From Glebionis coronaria (Eukaryota; Streptophyta; Magnoliopsida; Asterales; Asteraceae): DNA of 64,000 nt. The stretch's first letter is position 1. Every line of letters starts with the position of its first letter. Positions 12,487-23,482 of this stretch are shown here, in pieces. Where the stretch lies: assembly GCA_025667525.1 (NCBI GenBank), contig CM046876.1, positions 528,156,538 to 528,220,537 of the forward strand, in the 5' to 3' direction. Both the position numbers and the translations under genes were made by a program. The notes below the pieces were generated by a model. That model made no database searches and was not told the DNA's origin. It saw nothing but the letters and a program-made list of their open reading frames with translations.

Positions 12487-13540
12487 TGACTCAACAATAA
12501 AAAAAGTAAGCGCTTCTCTGGAGGCAACCCGTGTGTTTTTAAAATTTTAAGTTTTTAAAGTGTGATTTTCCTTTTTAAAATAAATTCATGCTTACACCCC
12601 ACAATTTTTAACCAATGTTTTGCTTAAGTGTGATGGGTGTAGCTTGTGTCGCTTTTATAAAAAAACCTATAAAAACCCAAAAATAGAGTTTCCGTATTTT
12701 TGTGTGTGTTTTTTTGTTGGTACCACAAGTTGAAGGCAAAAACAAAACTCTTGTATGATGCATGATATGCCCGTGATTATGGTTTTTCTCTCATTCCCTT
12801 ACTTTTGTTCAGTTTCATCACATTGAGGACAATGCTAAACTTAAGTGTGAGTGGGTTGTAGGGAAATCGAGAAAAAGATGCTTAATTGCCATATTTTTGG
12901 GCTATTTTAAAAATTTTGTTCTTGTTTTGCCCTCGTAAATAAAAAGTTTCAAGCAATGTATATAAATAATTAAGAAATTATCCAATCGGTAATTATATGA
13001 TAATTTGAGATGTATTTTTGTGTCAAACTTACCCAAGTCAAAGTCTCATATAATAGTAGAAGAAAAATCCAAAAAAATAGGAGAAAGTTACAAGTTCCAT
13101 GTTTGTCAATACAACATGAACTTTGTAAGTATGTTGATCCATGGCTAGGAGTTTTATCCAAGAAAAAAATATAAAGAAGAAAAAAGAGAAAAAGAAAGAA
13201 AAAAAGGTCAAAAAGACAAATAAATAGCCAATGAGCTATAATGTTATGACGTTGAAGGAAGAAGAAGAAATAAAAGGTATCGATTAGCCAGTGTGCTAAA
13301 TCGTGATACATGTTGCTTCAATTCATATGTCATTAGTGTAGTATAGTTAGAAATAAAAGACTTTCTATATTTTTATGGGTATTGACTTTATATCTCAATT
13401 TTTCAACCTTAAAAAAAACTTAAGTCGATGAGTTTTATCTTGTACTTGTACTTGGTAGACTTGCATCGAATTTTTGTAAAGATACATGTACCTTTGGAAT
13501 TAATTTTCTTTTCTTCTTGCTTGAGGGCAAGCAAAACTTA
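12487..13540 (+). other. Non-coding 3' region of Athila-1
   Basis: About 1 kb between the integrase stop and the polypurine tract. There is no envelope-like frame. It holds a purine-rich stretch (13060-13270) and three copies of a CTTAAGTGTGA motif (12622, 12838, 13536), the last being part of the polypurine tract. The block CATTGAGGACAATG (12821-12834) is shared with Athila-2. Confidence 0.65.
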
Positions 13541-13554
13541 AGTGTGAGGGGATT
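13541..13554 (+). promoter_or_regulatory. Polypurine tract of Athila-1
   Basis: AGTGTGAGGGGATT lies directly before the TG of the 3' LTR and would prime plus-strand DNA synthesis. Its position and purine content match the family. Confidence 0.8.
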
Positions 13555-15132
13555 TGATAACGCCTAAATCCAACATGTTTTAAGGAGCGTCATCCGTACT
13601 TTTGTACATGTATATTGGTTAATTATATGATACTTTTGTGCATATTTGAGCCCAATTGTGTTTGCAAGTCTTTGTATAGCCAATTGCAGGATAGGAGTAT
13701 AAAACAACATAAAAGTAAAGAATTGTATGAGTACGAAGAATCCTAGCCAAGTTCAAGACCCGTGTACAAGTTACACGCCTTTGAAGATTAATTCTGGGTG
13801 CAAGAACAAGTATTTCCAAGGAGCAAATAAAGATATTCAGCATGAAAGTTTCCACCATCAACACACATCCAACTTGCCACCGGCAAGAATGAAGTTTCCA
13901 CCATCACATGGGAGTTGATTTGCCTCCATCATAGCTCATGTTGCCTCCATCATGAGTGAAGTTGCCACCAACATTTGTCTAGGCAGAGATGTGTCCACAT
14001 TCATGCAAGCTCAAGGAACTCCATGCAAGAACATTCTAGACTTTCTTTCTCTCCAAGCCAACCATTGAATTCTAGGGCCTTAGCTAGCTTATAAATAAGA
14101 CCCTTGGGGTCATGTAACAACATATCTTTTCACAACTCAAATATCTCATCATATCATCTCATAAATAACTCTCTCATCCTTGTCCAAGCTCCCATTCCCG
14201 GATTTGAACAAGGTGGTGCTAGAAAAGTCAGTTTTTGAGTCCAATAAGAAAAGTTTTCATCACGAAACTCTTAGGGATCATTACCCTAATCATTAGTAAC
14301 ATTTTTCCACTTTGTAAGACTCTTGATTATGACTTATAATACCTTTATCTCTGAGTTTATTTCATCATTTGTTATGAGTAGCTAAGTTTCATTCTACACT
14401 TGGTAGGATGATGTTTGTGGTATGAAGTAGTGGTTGTGATTGTGATTTATGTTTATTTCAGTGTCAAGCTTTCCTATGATCCATTGATATTTATGTTTCA
14501 TGTGACAACTGTTATCAAAACTTAATTTGTTGGTAAAGATTTCATAGGTCGAAAGGGTTATTTTCTATCAACAAGTCGTAGCCGGTTTGTCTATGATTGG
14601 CTATCTTTTGTATTGATCATATCTTAAGAAGTTTTGATTATCAAGAAACATAATTATAAGTGTTAGCAAATTCGTGAAACGACCGTAAATCAAATGTGTT
14701 GAAATTGGATTAAGTATTTAATTGAGTGATTGAGTCTAATGCTTGTTTTCTTTAACCAAGGTCTTGATGAAGATTAAAGCTTTTGAAAACAATAGATTGG
14801 ATTATCCATCTAATTATCATAATCATATATGTTAACGTGTCATCACAATCATACCACTACGAATGCTTAAACTAGTCTTTACCAAGTGTACCTTTAATCA
14901 TATTATTAATCTCATCATTTTACTTGTTATTTGCTTGTTTACAATTGCTACAATCAACGATTATAGTTTCATTTTAGAATAATCATAGGTTTTCCAAATC
15001 CCCGTGAAAGATCTCGGCATTACCACATAAAAGCTATACACAAACGAAAGGGTTATACTTGCCCATGCGTTTTTAGTCAATCCGGTAATTCGTGTTTATA
15101 AATTTAAAACTTGTTACTAACTCCACGCACCA
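13555..15132 (+). repeat. 3' LTR of Athila-1 (1578 bp)
   Basis: Begins TGATAACGCC and ends CACGCACCA, collinear with the 5' copy. It lacks one of the 21-bp tandem units found in the 5' LTR, which accounts for most of the length difference. Many scattered substitutions indicate a fairly old insertion. Confidence 0.93.
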
Positions 15133-15140
15133 AGGAGGTA

Positions 15141-16612
15141 GAGGGGCAGTAGGTTAAATACACGGGACATTAATAGAAACCTCGAGTTGAGGAAATGCGT
15201 TGAGATCGAGGGCCCTGTCACGATACGCTTTGATGTGTGCGACAAAAGTACATTCCGTGTTCTCGGCGACCATGCCCAACACTTTTCTAGCTTGCTTGGG
15301 GAGGCTATCAGGACGAAGGTGCCTATGTACCACCCAATTAGGCGCCAGATCCCGGATGGGCAGAAGGCGAACGTTTGGGCAGAAATAGAGGTCAGTTATC
15401 TCATTATCATTTTTTATGTTTATTACATTATTGTGTTTATTTATTTAATGACGTATATTTATCTAAATTTGTTTATTTATTTTATCATAAAAATAAATAA
15501 CAAATTTAAATAAATATATAAATTATATCTTATTTATTTATTTAATATAATTAAATAAACAAATTTAAATAAATATATAAATTAATATAACTCTATTGTT
15601 GTATATGATTGCAAAGTAACTTTGATTTGAGGACCCACAGGTTGGATCCCAAGTGGAACCTCATAGAGAGCAGCATCACCGCTCAGTTGCATCATTCGTA
15701 CAACACCAACAAATCCACCTTCAAGACAAAGTATTGGATCCAAGACCTCGATACCGAGACGTATGACTTGAACAAGATATGGAGATCATGTCCCGAGAAG
15801 ATTAGTGCTGAAGAGTGGGTAAGGCACATCACCTAATGGAACGATCCAAAACACCGAGCAAGATCCGAGACAAATAGGGTAAATCGGGCTAAGATGAAGG
15901 CCCCGTGTCGGCAGGGATCCCGGTCACTCGCCCGCCTTCGAGACGAAGTGGTAAGAAACATTATAACTAATTTAAATACATATATGTCTTTGATTATATG
16001 CTTTGGTGTGTTGTGATTTTTAGTTTTTAATTTGTTTTATTTTATATGCGTGTGTATGTACAGATGCAAGTTGCAACTCCTCGGGAATACCCGTCTCTCT
16101 TTGAGACATTCTTCATGACGCACACCAACAACGTTGGAGAGTTTATTCACGAGGAGGACCGCCCTATCTATGTAAGTTAACTTTTTTTGTTTTTTTAATT
16201 AATTTATTATATTTTTTTAGATATTCCTTGGTTTCCGACTATTCCCAGGACGACTGCCGATAAATAATGTAGCAACACGACTAAATAATATATTACCTAT
16301 CTTCTATTTTTGTCACTTCATTAGGAGGAGATGCTCGCGTTACAAGCTACATGCCAACATATAGAGGACGAGATCAACCGTATCGTCAGAGGAGGTAAGC
16401 AGCGGGGTCACATCCCCGATGTCAGTCAGGTAGTGTCGGCAAGTGTCCGAGCTGTCCCATATACTCCCCCACCCGCCAAGGACGGCCGAATGGACTTCAT
16501 TTATAATCTTTTTAGAAGTGATGATAGGTACTCTGATGCGTTCCGACAATTTGAGTCGGGTGGTACGAGCGGGAGTGGCGCGAGCAGTAGTGAGAATGGA
16601 ACCAATGATTAG
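15141..16612 (+). pseudogene. CACTA Transposase_24 (TnpA-like) gene, later exons
   Basis: The family protein binds subterminal repeats and helps transposition. Exons are bounded by GT/AG: to 15390 (MYHPIRRQIPDGQKANVW), 15641-15950 (WIQDLDTETYDLNKIW, then PCRQGSRSLARLRDE), 16064-16171 (FMTHTNNVGEFIHEEDRPIY), and 16325-16612 with a helix-rich, basic stretch and a serine/glycine tail ending at TAG. Exon 15641-15950 has a premature TAA at about 15834-15836, where the family reads through to WNDPKHRARS. The upstream frame also meets a stop at the Athila-1 junction. The gene is therefore broken twice. Confidence 0.8.
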
Positions 16613-16924
16613 CTAGTTTTGTAAACAATATCGGTTAGTATTTAACACATGTTTTTCCTACCTTAACATTCATGTTGAATAATTGTAAACCCCGAATTGT
16701 CACTAGGAACCAATGTTTTGTAGACTTATTGGATTTAGCTCGATTATATGTTTTGGTATAAGTTGTGATGTATATGTATTGAGTTGATCGATCGATCCGT
16801 TATATGGTATTGTGTTTTGGTACTAGTTGATGTTTTATATCAGATTGTATTTCCTGGTTTTGGCAGATTTTTCCGAAAAAATTCTGGAAATAGCCTTCTA
16901 TGGCAGACTGTATTAAAAAATACT

Positions 16925-17425
16925 AACTTTCCCCGGCGACATGCCGCTGGGAAAATTGGAGCTCGTTTGACTTTTCAAAAAAAGTCAAGGTTTAACCCTG
17001 GCGACGTGTCGCCCGGGAAGTCTAGTCAGCGCAGTAAGAATTGCCACGTACCTAGTTGACTTGTCAACATATAAGGAACTTTTCCCCAGCAACTTATCAT
17101 CGGGGAAGACTCAAGATTAATTAGCAATTTTGATTAAGTCTGTTTATTAATGTTTTTAATTTACAATTTTCCCTCGCGACATGTCGATGAGATTCTTTCC
17201 CTTACGGATGCCAACGTTGCCATATTTCCAATAGTCAAAAGCTTGCAGGACCTACATTTTCGTTGGGGAAACTTTTTTCTGTCGTCAGGGATACTTTTCC
17301 TTACGGTTGATCCTTTGCGACGATTGTTGCCAGGAATAGTTTTCCCCAAGTCCGAACTATAACTTTCCACTACATGTTGCAATCTTGTAGTGTCGATTCC
17401 CTGAAGACATGTCGATGGGGAAAGC
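16925..17425 (+). repeat. CACTA subterminal repeat array
   Basis: Repeated short units with the core CGACATGYCG beside CCCC/GGGG blocks occur at about 16933, 16998, 17092, 17177 and 17405. Such arrays are the binding sites of the TnpA-like protein in En/Spm elements. Sequence identity between units is imperfect. Confidence 0.65.
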
Positions 17426-17441
17426 TTGCAATCTTATAGTG

Positions 17442-19022
17442 TATCCGGTTTTATTTTACTTGTTTTTTTTAACAAGTCTGCAACTCTAACTTTCCACTAT
17501 ATGTTATATTTGGTTATAAATACCCAGTTTCTTATTTGTGTTGTGGAATTCGTCCGAACTAAAAGGATAACATGTTCACGCCAAAGTGCCACTACTTAGG
17601 CCAGATCCTTATGCAGGTGGCAAAATGAGCACGCCCGGGTAGCGGGCAAAACGAGCGACGGGCTAAACAGGCGGGAGAAATGGGCGGGCTAAACGAGCAC
17701 AAGCTAAAACGGAGAAAAACATATAAAAACGTATAAATAAAAAATAAAAATACTTATTTAAAAGCCGGTGATACAAAATTAAATATAAAAGATTCTCCGA
17801 GTAGTATAATTATCATTTTACATATCCGCCCTGTTGAAGCATAGTTTGGTTGGGCCGGTTCGACGACTCTCATGGGTTGTTCATCGTCTTCCCCGGTCCT
17901 GAGTAATGCTGCAAACAATAGAAAGCCGGTTAGACGTGGACATGAGGCCGGAGCCCTGGGGTCCACCTCTGACGGTCAAGTTAGTATTTGATTGTAATAG
18001 TATAAGATGTGTTGTTAAGAGAGATAACCTAATGTAAAATGAGACTCCTACCCCTGTTTATATAGTTTTATGGTTTCTTAAAGGATAAGTAAGGTATATG
18101 GGCCACGGGCCAGTTGGGTCGCGGGCCTCTTGGGTCGCGGGCCTGTCGGGTCGGGCCCTATACCGACTATACGTCGGCACGCCCATTAAGCCCATTTATT
18201 TTCTTAGATGAGCGCCCGTTTAACCCATCAACAATAATGAATGGGAAAAAAGTGCCTCATTCTTTTTGGAAAAGTATAAAAAATGCGCATATTTAACCAA
18301 ATGGGCAAGATTTGCCAACTCTAAACGCGCATATAGTTCTGTCATGCAAAGAAAAAGTGATGAGGCCTGTCAATCTTGTCTCTTCATGTCCAACTCACTA
18401 GGAGATCGAAGAGCGGTTTGCGCCCCAACCCCTCAACAGTCAACAACACTGTTGAATCATCCAACCTTTTTTTATAGTTGCTGCTATTTTAAGAGACAAT
18501 TGCACAACCATTTTTCATTTGTGAGACTCAGTTAGACAATCACTTCAATGCTTATTACATAATGAGTCACTTAGAAACACCTCTTACCTATATGACTCGC
18601 TCAACGTGTAAAAGTTTCGTGTATCGATCTTATCGATTTTAAACTTGTTCTGACTCATTACCTATCAAACTCATCTTTTTGCCCAACTGCACGGCTGATA
18701 CATCCAATATGTGAAGATTCATTTCTGTAGACATGATCATCTAACCAAGCTGATGAAAAGAATAAGGGTACAAAACATGTGTAGAGTGAAATATCAATGA
18801 AGCACTGTTCATTAGATTTTGGCATGTAAGAGCTTCAGCGTCGAAATGTTTTTTTAGATACGTACTTTTCATTCATGTATGACACTAACTTTCAGAGTCA
18901 TGAATTCTAGTAGTCATGATGACGGTATGAAACCAGCATGAGACCTTACTGGTGACCAGAGAACCATGAATTGCAACTAAAATTCATAGGAGAAAATATT
19001 CAAATCAAATTAGTTGATGAAT
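17442..19022. other. Intergenic DNA with a possible hAT-like remnant
   Basis: No coding frame was recognised. Bases 17610-17700 and 18090-18240 carry degenerate GGGC/GCCC-rich repeats (GGTGGCAAAATGAGC, GGGTCGCGGGCC, GCCCGTTTAACCC) of the kind found near hAT transposon ends, in opposite senses. The segment between includes a stretch resembling an LTR promoter or leader (17940-18070). Ends and target duplication were not found, so the identity is tentative. Confidence 0.3.
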
Positions 19023-19095
19023 GCGGGGATAGCTCAGTTGGGTGAGTGTCAGACTGAAGATCTGAAGGTCACGTGTCCGATCCACGTTCACTGCA
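19023..19095 (+). tRNA. tRNA-Phe (GAA), slightly altered
   Basis: A 73-nt cloverleaf with anticodon GAA in the loop CTGAAGA closed by TCAGA/TCTGA. The A box is TAGCTCAGTTGGG. The T arm ACGTG/CACGT pairs fully. Differences from the usual plant sequence: D stem G-T wobble, acceptor position 70 T instead of C (G-T wobble), and C instead of T at T-loop position 55, normally an invariant pseudouridine and part of the B box. A T-run terminator lies at about 19105-19110. It may be a weak or dead copy. Confidence 0.85.
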
Positions 19096-19224
19096 TAAAT
19101 AACTTTTTTACCACATTTTGTTTGGGTCGATAGTTAATTTCTAAGTCAAAGTCTTTAGTTCGAATCTTGTATCTTGACTTCAGTTAGCTAATCTTAGCTA
19201 TCTTTGCGACATAATATAACAAAT

Positions 19225-19306
19225 GTTGAGATGGCCGAGTTGGTCTAAGGCACCAGATTAAGGTTCTGGTTTGAAAGGGCGTGGGTTCAAATCTCACTAA
19301 TCCAAC
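19225..19306 (+). tRNA. tRNA-Leu (AAG), probably decayed at the acceptor stem
   Basis: Anticodon AAG sits in loop TTAAGGT closed by CCAGA/TCTGG. The A box TGGCCGAGTTGG and B box GGGTTCAAATCTC are present, with a long class II variable arm. The 5' acceptor strand GTTGAGA does not pair well with the 3' strand (TAATCCAAC after the T arm): two extra bases and mismatches at pairs 5 and 7. Five Ts follow at about 19307. The two tRNA genes are 130 bp apart on the same strand. Confidence 0.8.
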
Positions 19307-20783
19307 TTTTTAAAATGCTGCAATTGCTCTACAGACCATATCTAATAAGTTGTGTGTGTGGATTATAATGCATGATGTCCCATCAGTTGCGCTACTAAAC
19401 TGGGAACGCGTATGATGTTGGAGACCTATCCGAGTAAGTATTAACATGTGTTTGGAGTCAGTGAGGCTGAAAACTAATTTAGCGGCAAGTTTTCTGTTGC
19501 TTATATAAACGAGCATCCTTCAGATCGACTAGGTCGCTGAGGTTATGCGCACGACACGCTCTATGCTAGAATCTGAGACGTAACATAATGTAATATCCAC
19601 ATTTGTTTCTTAAAGAATGTTTTTGACACGTTACTTAAGCCGGAAAGGAGCTTTCTAATTTTTACCTATTTATAAGAAAATGAATGCATCATGTCAATGC
19701 TTAGTCAATTTTTAAACAAACTAGACATAACGAAAATTTTTAGCTAACGTTCAGACAACATAAGAATAGAAGCTTGAAGGCCCAGTATACGATTAGACTG
19801 ACAATAAAACTTGAATCTTGCAGCAAGGTTTAAAACTAAGATCATAAGTGCAAATCTTTTTACTGGGATCTTTATTGTCACCTAGAAGGCTAGAACTTAA
19901 AAGCAGTGTTTAATTACATAAGCATTAAAAGATAAAACTAAATAAAGCACCATAATCTGCAATTAAACATGTATGTACTCATGATAACCATTCAATATCT
20001 CAGGCACCAAACACTAACATATCTTAAGGTGAAATTCTTGATAAAATTTGGTGAACATAACAAAATTTAACAAAAGCAAAAGTACAAGACAAGTCTTATA
20101 CACGGAAGATCAAAACGTAACATGCTTATTTGTCTGATGAGTTTGGACCTCTCTACTTTTTGAAACCAACAACTGAAATAATAAAAAAAACATATATTAG
20201 AAACTTTAGCTACATAGAGAATAAAGCTAGCACAAATTAGTTGGTTTTTTTTTGAACAAAAAATTAGCTGAATGAGTAAACAAGTAACTCATGAACACAA
20301 ACAAAACTGCTTTGAGACAGCTGATTGTAATCTTGTAGCACAATAATGCAGATAAACTGAATTTTTAGAAAACAGGTCGAGGTATATGTTTCACATTTGC
20401 AATTCCTGAACCTTTTTTTTCACATTTGTTGTCCTCGCACATTCAAAATACTTTGCAGTCTCTTAATATAAGAATATCACATTATAAAAAAGGCATACAG
20501 ACTATTATCAGAGATGCTAGTTCATTTCTATTTGTCTTAATCCTGATCACAAATTAACTTAGTAACCAAGCAGATCAGAGGAATACATTAAAATATGGGT
20601 ATCACAATAAACTTAAAACATGGTAAAATATCGGAAGAAAATTGCATTTTGGTAATGCAAAATAGCCCTCATGGTAGCTTAGATAAGGCGAATAGATTAT
20701 GGACAAGTGCTCAATCACCCTATTCATTTGCGTAAGGCCATACACTATATTTTTAAATTTTGTAGCCATAATAATTACGTATA
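19307..20783. other. AT-rich intergenic DNA, nothing recognised
   Basis: No coding frame over about 70 codons, no tRNA and no clear transposon boundary on either strand until the LTR start at 20784. Confidence 0.5.
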
Positions 20784-23482
20784 TGTAACATCTCACATTG
20801 ATAAGTGGATCGTTACGCGTAATTATGGCGTGTCATCAAAGCATGCAAGGTAATATGTAATACAACATACATGACCATAGGGAAAACTGGAATCAAACAC
20901 CGGTTCCCAAACATAAGCCCAAAACATAAATAAAATAAATTAACTAGGAGAACGAGACAAGTGTCCAAACAAGCATAAGTATATGAAGACAAACAGGATA
21001 AGAAGTCTAAGGCAGCTTCCATTCTATGCACGTCCTCCAAATGCTCGAGTCTGTCCATGGGTACCTACCGTTTTGGGACATGGAAAGGAAAGTAACGACT
21101 GAGCAATACGCTCAGTAAACGGATATATGACATAGTATGAACGGCTGAAACATAAATAAGACTAATAGCAGCTGAAAGGTATAAGTCCTGGAAAACCTGG
21201 AACATGTTTATAAAACTGGTTTTATAGTTTGAATAGACTTATGTTTTTATATGAAAACTGTATTAATTAGCCAATAGCCTATATAGGTCATGAGATTCTA
21301 CCGTGCATGAATACTTGGAGGGGAGACCACGTCATGCAATTAGAGGGGTTGCCTCTAATTAAATAGTTTGAGTAGGAGGGATCAACTCCTTGTGAAGGAT
21401 GCAAGGCACACATCGTATTCACCATGAAAATCCTGTAAAAACATTTAACTAGGATGCTCCCATACGCCCCACATGATAATATAATAACAATGGCCAAAAC
21501 TAAAAAGGGACGCCACGAGCAATCACTCCGCCGTAGGGAAGTCATAACACTGGTGCGTCTAGTGTTATGGTTATGCTACCTCCATAACTAGGTGACATTG
21601 GTCATGCATGTATATGGCTGAGGCTCTTAACTAACATAAGATCAAACATATAAAACAATACTAGGAAAACAGTTGGCTGCAAACGGGAAATCCTAATAAG
21701 GAAAAATTGTCCATACTGAAAGGACGGGAAATCCGTACCTTATATTCAGTGAACGAAGAAGACGAAAGAATGGAAATCCTACTTCGATCTCACTAATGCT
21801 ACATAAATAGGATACATGTATAAGTATTCTGTTTACTGAGTACGTAACTGATTATATCATGTCTTAGCTTGTTTTATATGTCCTTGTCTTGTTTTACTGA
21901 TTTTAATGTTATAATGTGTTTATCATGTATTATATGTATTCTGGTTAAGTATTAACTTGTATTCTTGTATTACTATAACTGTTGTGTAATAATAAGTAAC
22001 TTTTTAAAAATAGCAGGTTTCCTAAAATAGAAAGTTTCCAACAAAAGAAAGTTTCCAAAATAGATTAACTTCTAAAAATAGATCAATTTCTAAAAATAGA
22101 TCAGTTTCTAAAAATAGAAAGTTTTCTAAAATAGTAAGTTTCCTGAAATAGAAAGTTTCTATATTTAGAAATAAGCTGGACTAATAAGCTAATAATATAA
22201 GCTTAAGTTTACTTGTTAAATATCATAAGTCATGTAATTATTGGTATAGTTTATTAATACTAACATGTTAATTAAATAAACTATAGGTTATACGATTTAA
22301 TTAAATATAAGCATGATTTAATTAAATTAAAGCATATATAAAATACTTAGGTTAAACATGTGTTAATAATATATTAACTATAACCTAAGTCATGTTTATT
22401 AATTTATCATAGTCCATGTTTTAAATAATTAATTAATACTATAGTCTAAATTAAGTGGTAAAAATACTTAGGTTAAAACATGTATTATTTACTAAATAAT
22501 AATAACCTAAGTCCATGTTTAATTAAATTAATTACTAGCTATGATTTAATTAATTTAATTTTCTTGCTAAAATAATATAGGTAAAAATAATAACTTGTAA
22601 AAATTAGTCATGAACCGAACCCATGTTTTTAATTTAGACCTAACATGAACCGGACCGAATTCCCCATGAACCGGGCCAAAACAAACACCCCCTTATCAAT
22701 GGCTAACCGGCCCAGCCGGTTGCCACTGCTGGTTCATATTCACCACCGGCTTAAGCCGGTGGTTGCCCCTGTCCTGCCTTGTTTTCCAACCGAAGGACCA
22801 CAACAGCCACTGGCTTAAGCCGGTGGTGTTGTTGCTGCTGCGCCGAGCCCACAGCGACCACAAGGCCACCCCGACTCATGTCGGGGTCCTTGCTGCCTGC
22901 TGTCGACCAACTACCAGCCACGCCGAGACCTTGGGTCTCGGTGGTGGTGTGATTTAACCAAGCCGAGAGCTACGGCTCTCGGTTGGTGTGATTCGGCCGA
23001 ACAAACCCCCAACCCAAATCCTTTCTTTTTATTTTCCCATGAAAGTGTCAAAATCCCTTTTGTTTATTTTAGTTAAAACCAAACTGGGCCTGGGCCCTCC
23101 CTTTGTCTTGTGTCCGCGGCTATAAGGGGCCCACAAGGCAAACCCGTATGTTTTTCGTGTCTAATATTTTATGTGTTCATACGTTAGCGTTTTCGTGTTA
23201 TATCGTAATTAATTGTTCGTGTTATACTAAATATGTGTGCCTAAACGATATTTATCGTATTATAATAAATACATACGTACTTACATGTTCGTGATCTAAC
23301 GTTCATGATTTCATGTTCGTGATTATAATTATTATTTTTATTAATTATCGTGTAATACCACGTACTTAATAATTATCGAGCACTAACACGTACATAGTTT
23401 CTTAAATTAATACTTGTGACACGTGTTCATGCTATAAAATGAAAGTTTTAATTTGTTCGTATGTTTACTAAGTGTACTGTTC
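20784..23482 (-). repeat. LTR copy A (left, 3' LTR in element sense)
   Basis: Plus strand begins TGTAACATCTCAC and matches LTR copy B to 23482 (GTACTGTTC). It carries a tract of repeated CTAAAAATAGAAAG-type units (22000-22170) and a GC-rich hairpin series (22705-22982). It lacks 258 bp present in copy B, at a 4-base ATGA microhomology. Exact collinearity with copy B establishes it as an LTR. Confidence 0.75.

Larger units (their letters stand above)
4956..15132 (+). mobile_element. Athila-type Gypsy LTR retrotransposon (Athila-1), complete but decayed
   Basis: Two LTRs (4956-6550 and 13555-15132) bracket a tRNA-Asp type primer-binding site, gag, pol in the order protease, reverse transcriptase, RNase H, integrase, a non-coding 3' region and a polypurine tract. 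Flanking 5-mers are GGGAG and AGGAG, a target duplication with one mismatch. The LTRs differ at several percent of positions in the first 230 bases, and pol has multiple stops and shifts, so this is the oldest of the three main Gypsy insertions. It split the CACTA transposon. Confidence 0.93.
15133..17441 (+). mobile_element. CACTA (En/Spm) DNA transposon, right segment and terminus
   Basis: Continuation of the element broken by Athila-1. It holds the Transposase_24 gene exons, then a subterminal region with repeated GGCGACATGYCG-type units (16930-17425) in both orientations. The likely right end is CTTATAGTG at 17433-17441, the complement of CACTATAAG, a CACTA-type terminus. An inner look-alike ends at 17392 (CTTGTAGTG). 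Subterminal repeats continue past that point, so 17441 is preferred. Confidence 0.8.

Noticed and set aside
17366..17392. CACTA right end at 17392
   Set aside because: A subterminal repeat unit follows at 17401-17421 and a second terminus-like sequence ends at 17441, which is the better end.
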